Of a DNA stretch of 64,000 nt, positions 62,724-64,000 are shown one piece after another; the first letter of the stretch is position 1; the number at the start of each line of letters is the position of its first letter. This DNA comes from Dyadobacter luteus. Lineage in GTDB: Bacteria; Bacteroidota; Bacteroidia; Cytophagales; Spirosomataceae. The notes beneath the pieces were generated by a model that did not search any database, was not told the DNA's origin, and worked only from the letters and a program-made list of their open reading frames with translations. Both the position numbers and the translations under genes were made by a program. The stretch spans positions 1 to 64,000 of the forward strand of contig NZ_QNUL01000030.1 of assembly GCF_003383615.1 (NCBI RefSeq), in the 5' to 3' direction.

Positions 62724-64000
62724 TTGAAATATTTCACGTCCTTCATTCTGTTTTTCTTTCTGATCGCATGTTCGACGAAAGAAACCAAGCAATATACCAT
62801 TGGCTTTTCACAGTGTACGGGAGCCGACGATTGGCGCAAAACGATGCAGGAGAGTATGCATCGCGAATTATCTTTCAATCCCGAGATCAGACTTATTACC
62901 AAAGACGCAGGTGGAAACAGCAGCCAGCAGATCGGGCAAATTAAAGAGTTGATCAACCAAAATATTGATCTTCTCATCGTATCCCCCAATGAAGCGAAAC
63001 CTATTACGCCTGTTGTTGAAGAAGCTTATCAGAAGGGAATTCCGGTGGTCATTCTTGACAGGCGGACAGATTCTGATCAATACACGGCTTATGTAGGCGC
63101 AGACAATCAGGAAGTGGGGCAAATCGCAGGAAGTTATACCGGCTCCATTTTAAAAGGTGCAGGAAATGTAATCGAGATCAGTGAGAAACCAGGTTCCTCG
63201 GCAGACACAGATCGCCACAAAGGTTTCATGGCGGCTATAAAAGGTTTTCCGCAGATTAAACTGATAGCGAAACTAGACGGTGATTGGGATAAAAACGCAC
63301 TGGAAGCTCCGCTGACAAAACTATTGAAAAGCCAGACGGATATTGATGTCATTTTTTGCCAGAACGACCGCCGCGCTCTTGCAGCGATTAAGGTCTGCAA
63401 GCAATTGGGTCTTGATAAAAAGGTAAGACTGATCGGAGTCGATGGCTTGTCGGTTCCTAATGGCGGGATTGATCTGGTAGACAAAGGCATTCTGAATGCG
63501 ACCATCCTGTATCCCACAGGCGGTGAAGAAGCCATTCGTACAGCCATTGCTATTTTGCAGAAGCAACCCTTCAAAAGAGAAAACCGGCTGCAGATCACGA
63601 CCATTGATTCTACAAATGTGAGGATCATGAAACTGCAGAGCGAAAAGGTGGCTGCTCAGCAACTTGATATTGAACGCCGCCAAAAGAAAATCGAAGAACA
63701 GCGGGCTATTTCTGAAAATCAAAACGTCATCATCTGGACTGTTTCCATCACACTAGCCTTAGCGCTGATTTTCGGAGCTATTTCTTTTTATTCACTGCGT
63801 GAGAACAGGAAAATTAATAAACGGCTGGAGTTACAAAACCATGAAATATCCGATCAGAAAAATCAGATTGAACAACTTGCACAAAGTGCTGAGATTGAAA
63901 ATGAGGCTAAACTCAAATTTTTCACAAACATTTCTCACGAGTTCCGTACACCGCTCACGCTGATTCTCGCTCCGGTAGAAGATGTTCTGGCCAGCGACAA
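62724..64000 (+). CDS. Hybrid two-component system regulator with periplasmic sugar-binding domain (partial, runs off the window)
   Basis: 425 complete codons are visible with no stop. A TTG start at 62724 is the only option in frame (an in-frame stop is at 62700-62702) and gives a lipoprotein-like signal (FFLIAC, Cys16). A periplasmic-binding-protein type 1 domain follows (about 24-315; YTIGFSQCTGADDWRKTMQE, VVILDRRTDSDQYTAYVGAD, VIFCQNDRRALAAIKVC), then one transmembrane helix (about 335-357), a coiled coil, and the histidine kinase dimerisation box FFTNISHEFRTPLTL with His405. The remaining kinase, receiver and AraC domains should lie beyond base 64000. Hybrid regulators of this type usually control an adjacent sugar or polysaccharide locus, which must be to the right. 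Confidence 0.88.
   Translation, partial: MKYFTSFILFFFLIACSTKETKQYTIGFSQCTGADDWRKTMQESMHRELSFNPEIRLITKDAGGNSSQQIGQIKELINQNIDLLIVSPNEAKPITPVVEEAYQKGIPVVILDRRTDSDQYTAYVGADNQEVGQIAGSYTGSILKGAGNVIEISEKPGSSADTDRHKGFMAAIKGFPQIKLIAKLDGDWDKNALEAPLTKLLKSQTDIDVIFCQNDRRALAAIKVCKQLGLDKKVRLIGVDGLSVPNGGIDLVDKGILNATILYPTGGEEAIRTAIAILQKQPFKRENRLQITTIDSTNVRIMKLQSEKVAAQQLDIERRQKKIEEQRAISENQNVIIWTVSITLALALIFGAISFYSLRENRKINKRLELQNHEISDQKNQIEQLAQSAEIENEAKLKFFTNISHEFRTPLTLILAPVEDVLASD

Noticed and set aside
1..64000. CRISPR arrays, tRNA/rRNA genes, prophage or transposase genes
   Set aside because: No evenly spaced repeats, cloverleaf-like sequences, or integrase/transposase motifs were found in either strand.

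Overview
The window comes from a Bacteroidota chromosome, most likely the Cytophagales (a Dyadobacter/Spirosoma-like organism; this placement is inference). The evidence is two SusC/SusD pairs, a periplasmic-sensor hybrid histidine kinase, FecR with a DUF4974-type tail, DUF3823 and DUF5107 proteins, many lipoproteins, and promoters of the Bacteroidota type (TTTG or TTG, 19-20 nt, TAnnTTTG). No tRNA, rRNA, CRISPR array, phage or complete insertion sequence was seen.

Left part (1-12.8 kb): a frameshifted GNAT acetyltransferase, then a galactose locus. A secreted GH2 glycosidase (minus) diverges from an AraC regulator (plus). Downstream run a sugar-porter MFS permease, a 1106-residue DUF5107-TPR protein, galactokinase (galK) and galactose-1-phosphate uridylyltransferase (galT). 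A regulator with a degenerate receiver and an AraC-type HTH ends the block.

12.9-23 kb (all minus): a Wzi-like outer-membrane barrel, a cytoplasmic GH13 alpha-amylase, an AEC permease overlapping an FAD/NAD(P)-binding protein, a cyanophycinase-like peptidase broken by an in-frame TAG, a DUF6134-like secreted protein, a sterol-desaturase-type hydroxylase and a TlpA-like thioredoxin lipid-envelope protein.

23-34 kb: an orphan SusC/SusD pair with no glycosidase beside it, a carboxymuconolactone-decarboxylase-like protein without the cysteines, and a redox cluster: SDR, MdaB-like quinone reductase, divergent LysR, then an SDR-AraC-zinc-less ADH operon. A 21-bp tandem repeat in the promoter of that last operon looks like an AraC-family site.

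34-53.5 kb: an FGE-sulfatase-domain protein, an AT-rich serine hydrolase, then a nine-gene minus-strand polysaccharide utilization operon: SusC, SusD, DUF3823 lipoprotein, two tandem GH39 enzymes, an enolase-superfamily sugar-acid dehydratase, an SDR, an AraD1/FAH-fold enzyme and an ACS-type MFS transporter. An XRE-cupin regulator with an excellent promoter and palindromic operator, and a secreted GH43, lie upstream of it. Together they suggest release of a sugar that is catabolised through its aldonate without phosphorylation.

53.5-64 kb: small secreted proteins and lipoproteins, a FecR anti-sigma whose ECF sigma partner survives only as a C-terminal fragment, an Lrp/AsnC regulator divergent from an EamA exporter, a class V aminotransferase, an AI-2E family permease, a type II NADH dehydrogenase, and the start of a hybrid two-component regulator with a periplasmic sugar-binding domain that runs off the right edge.
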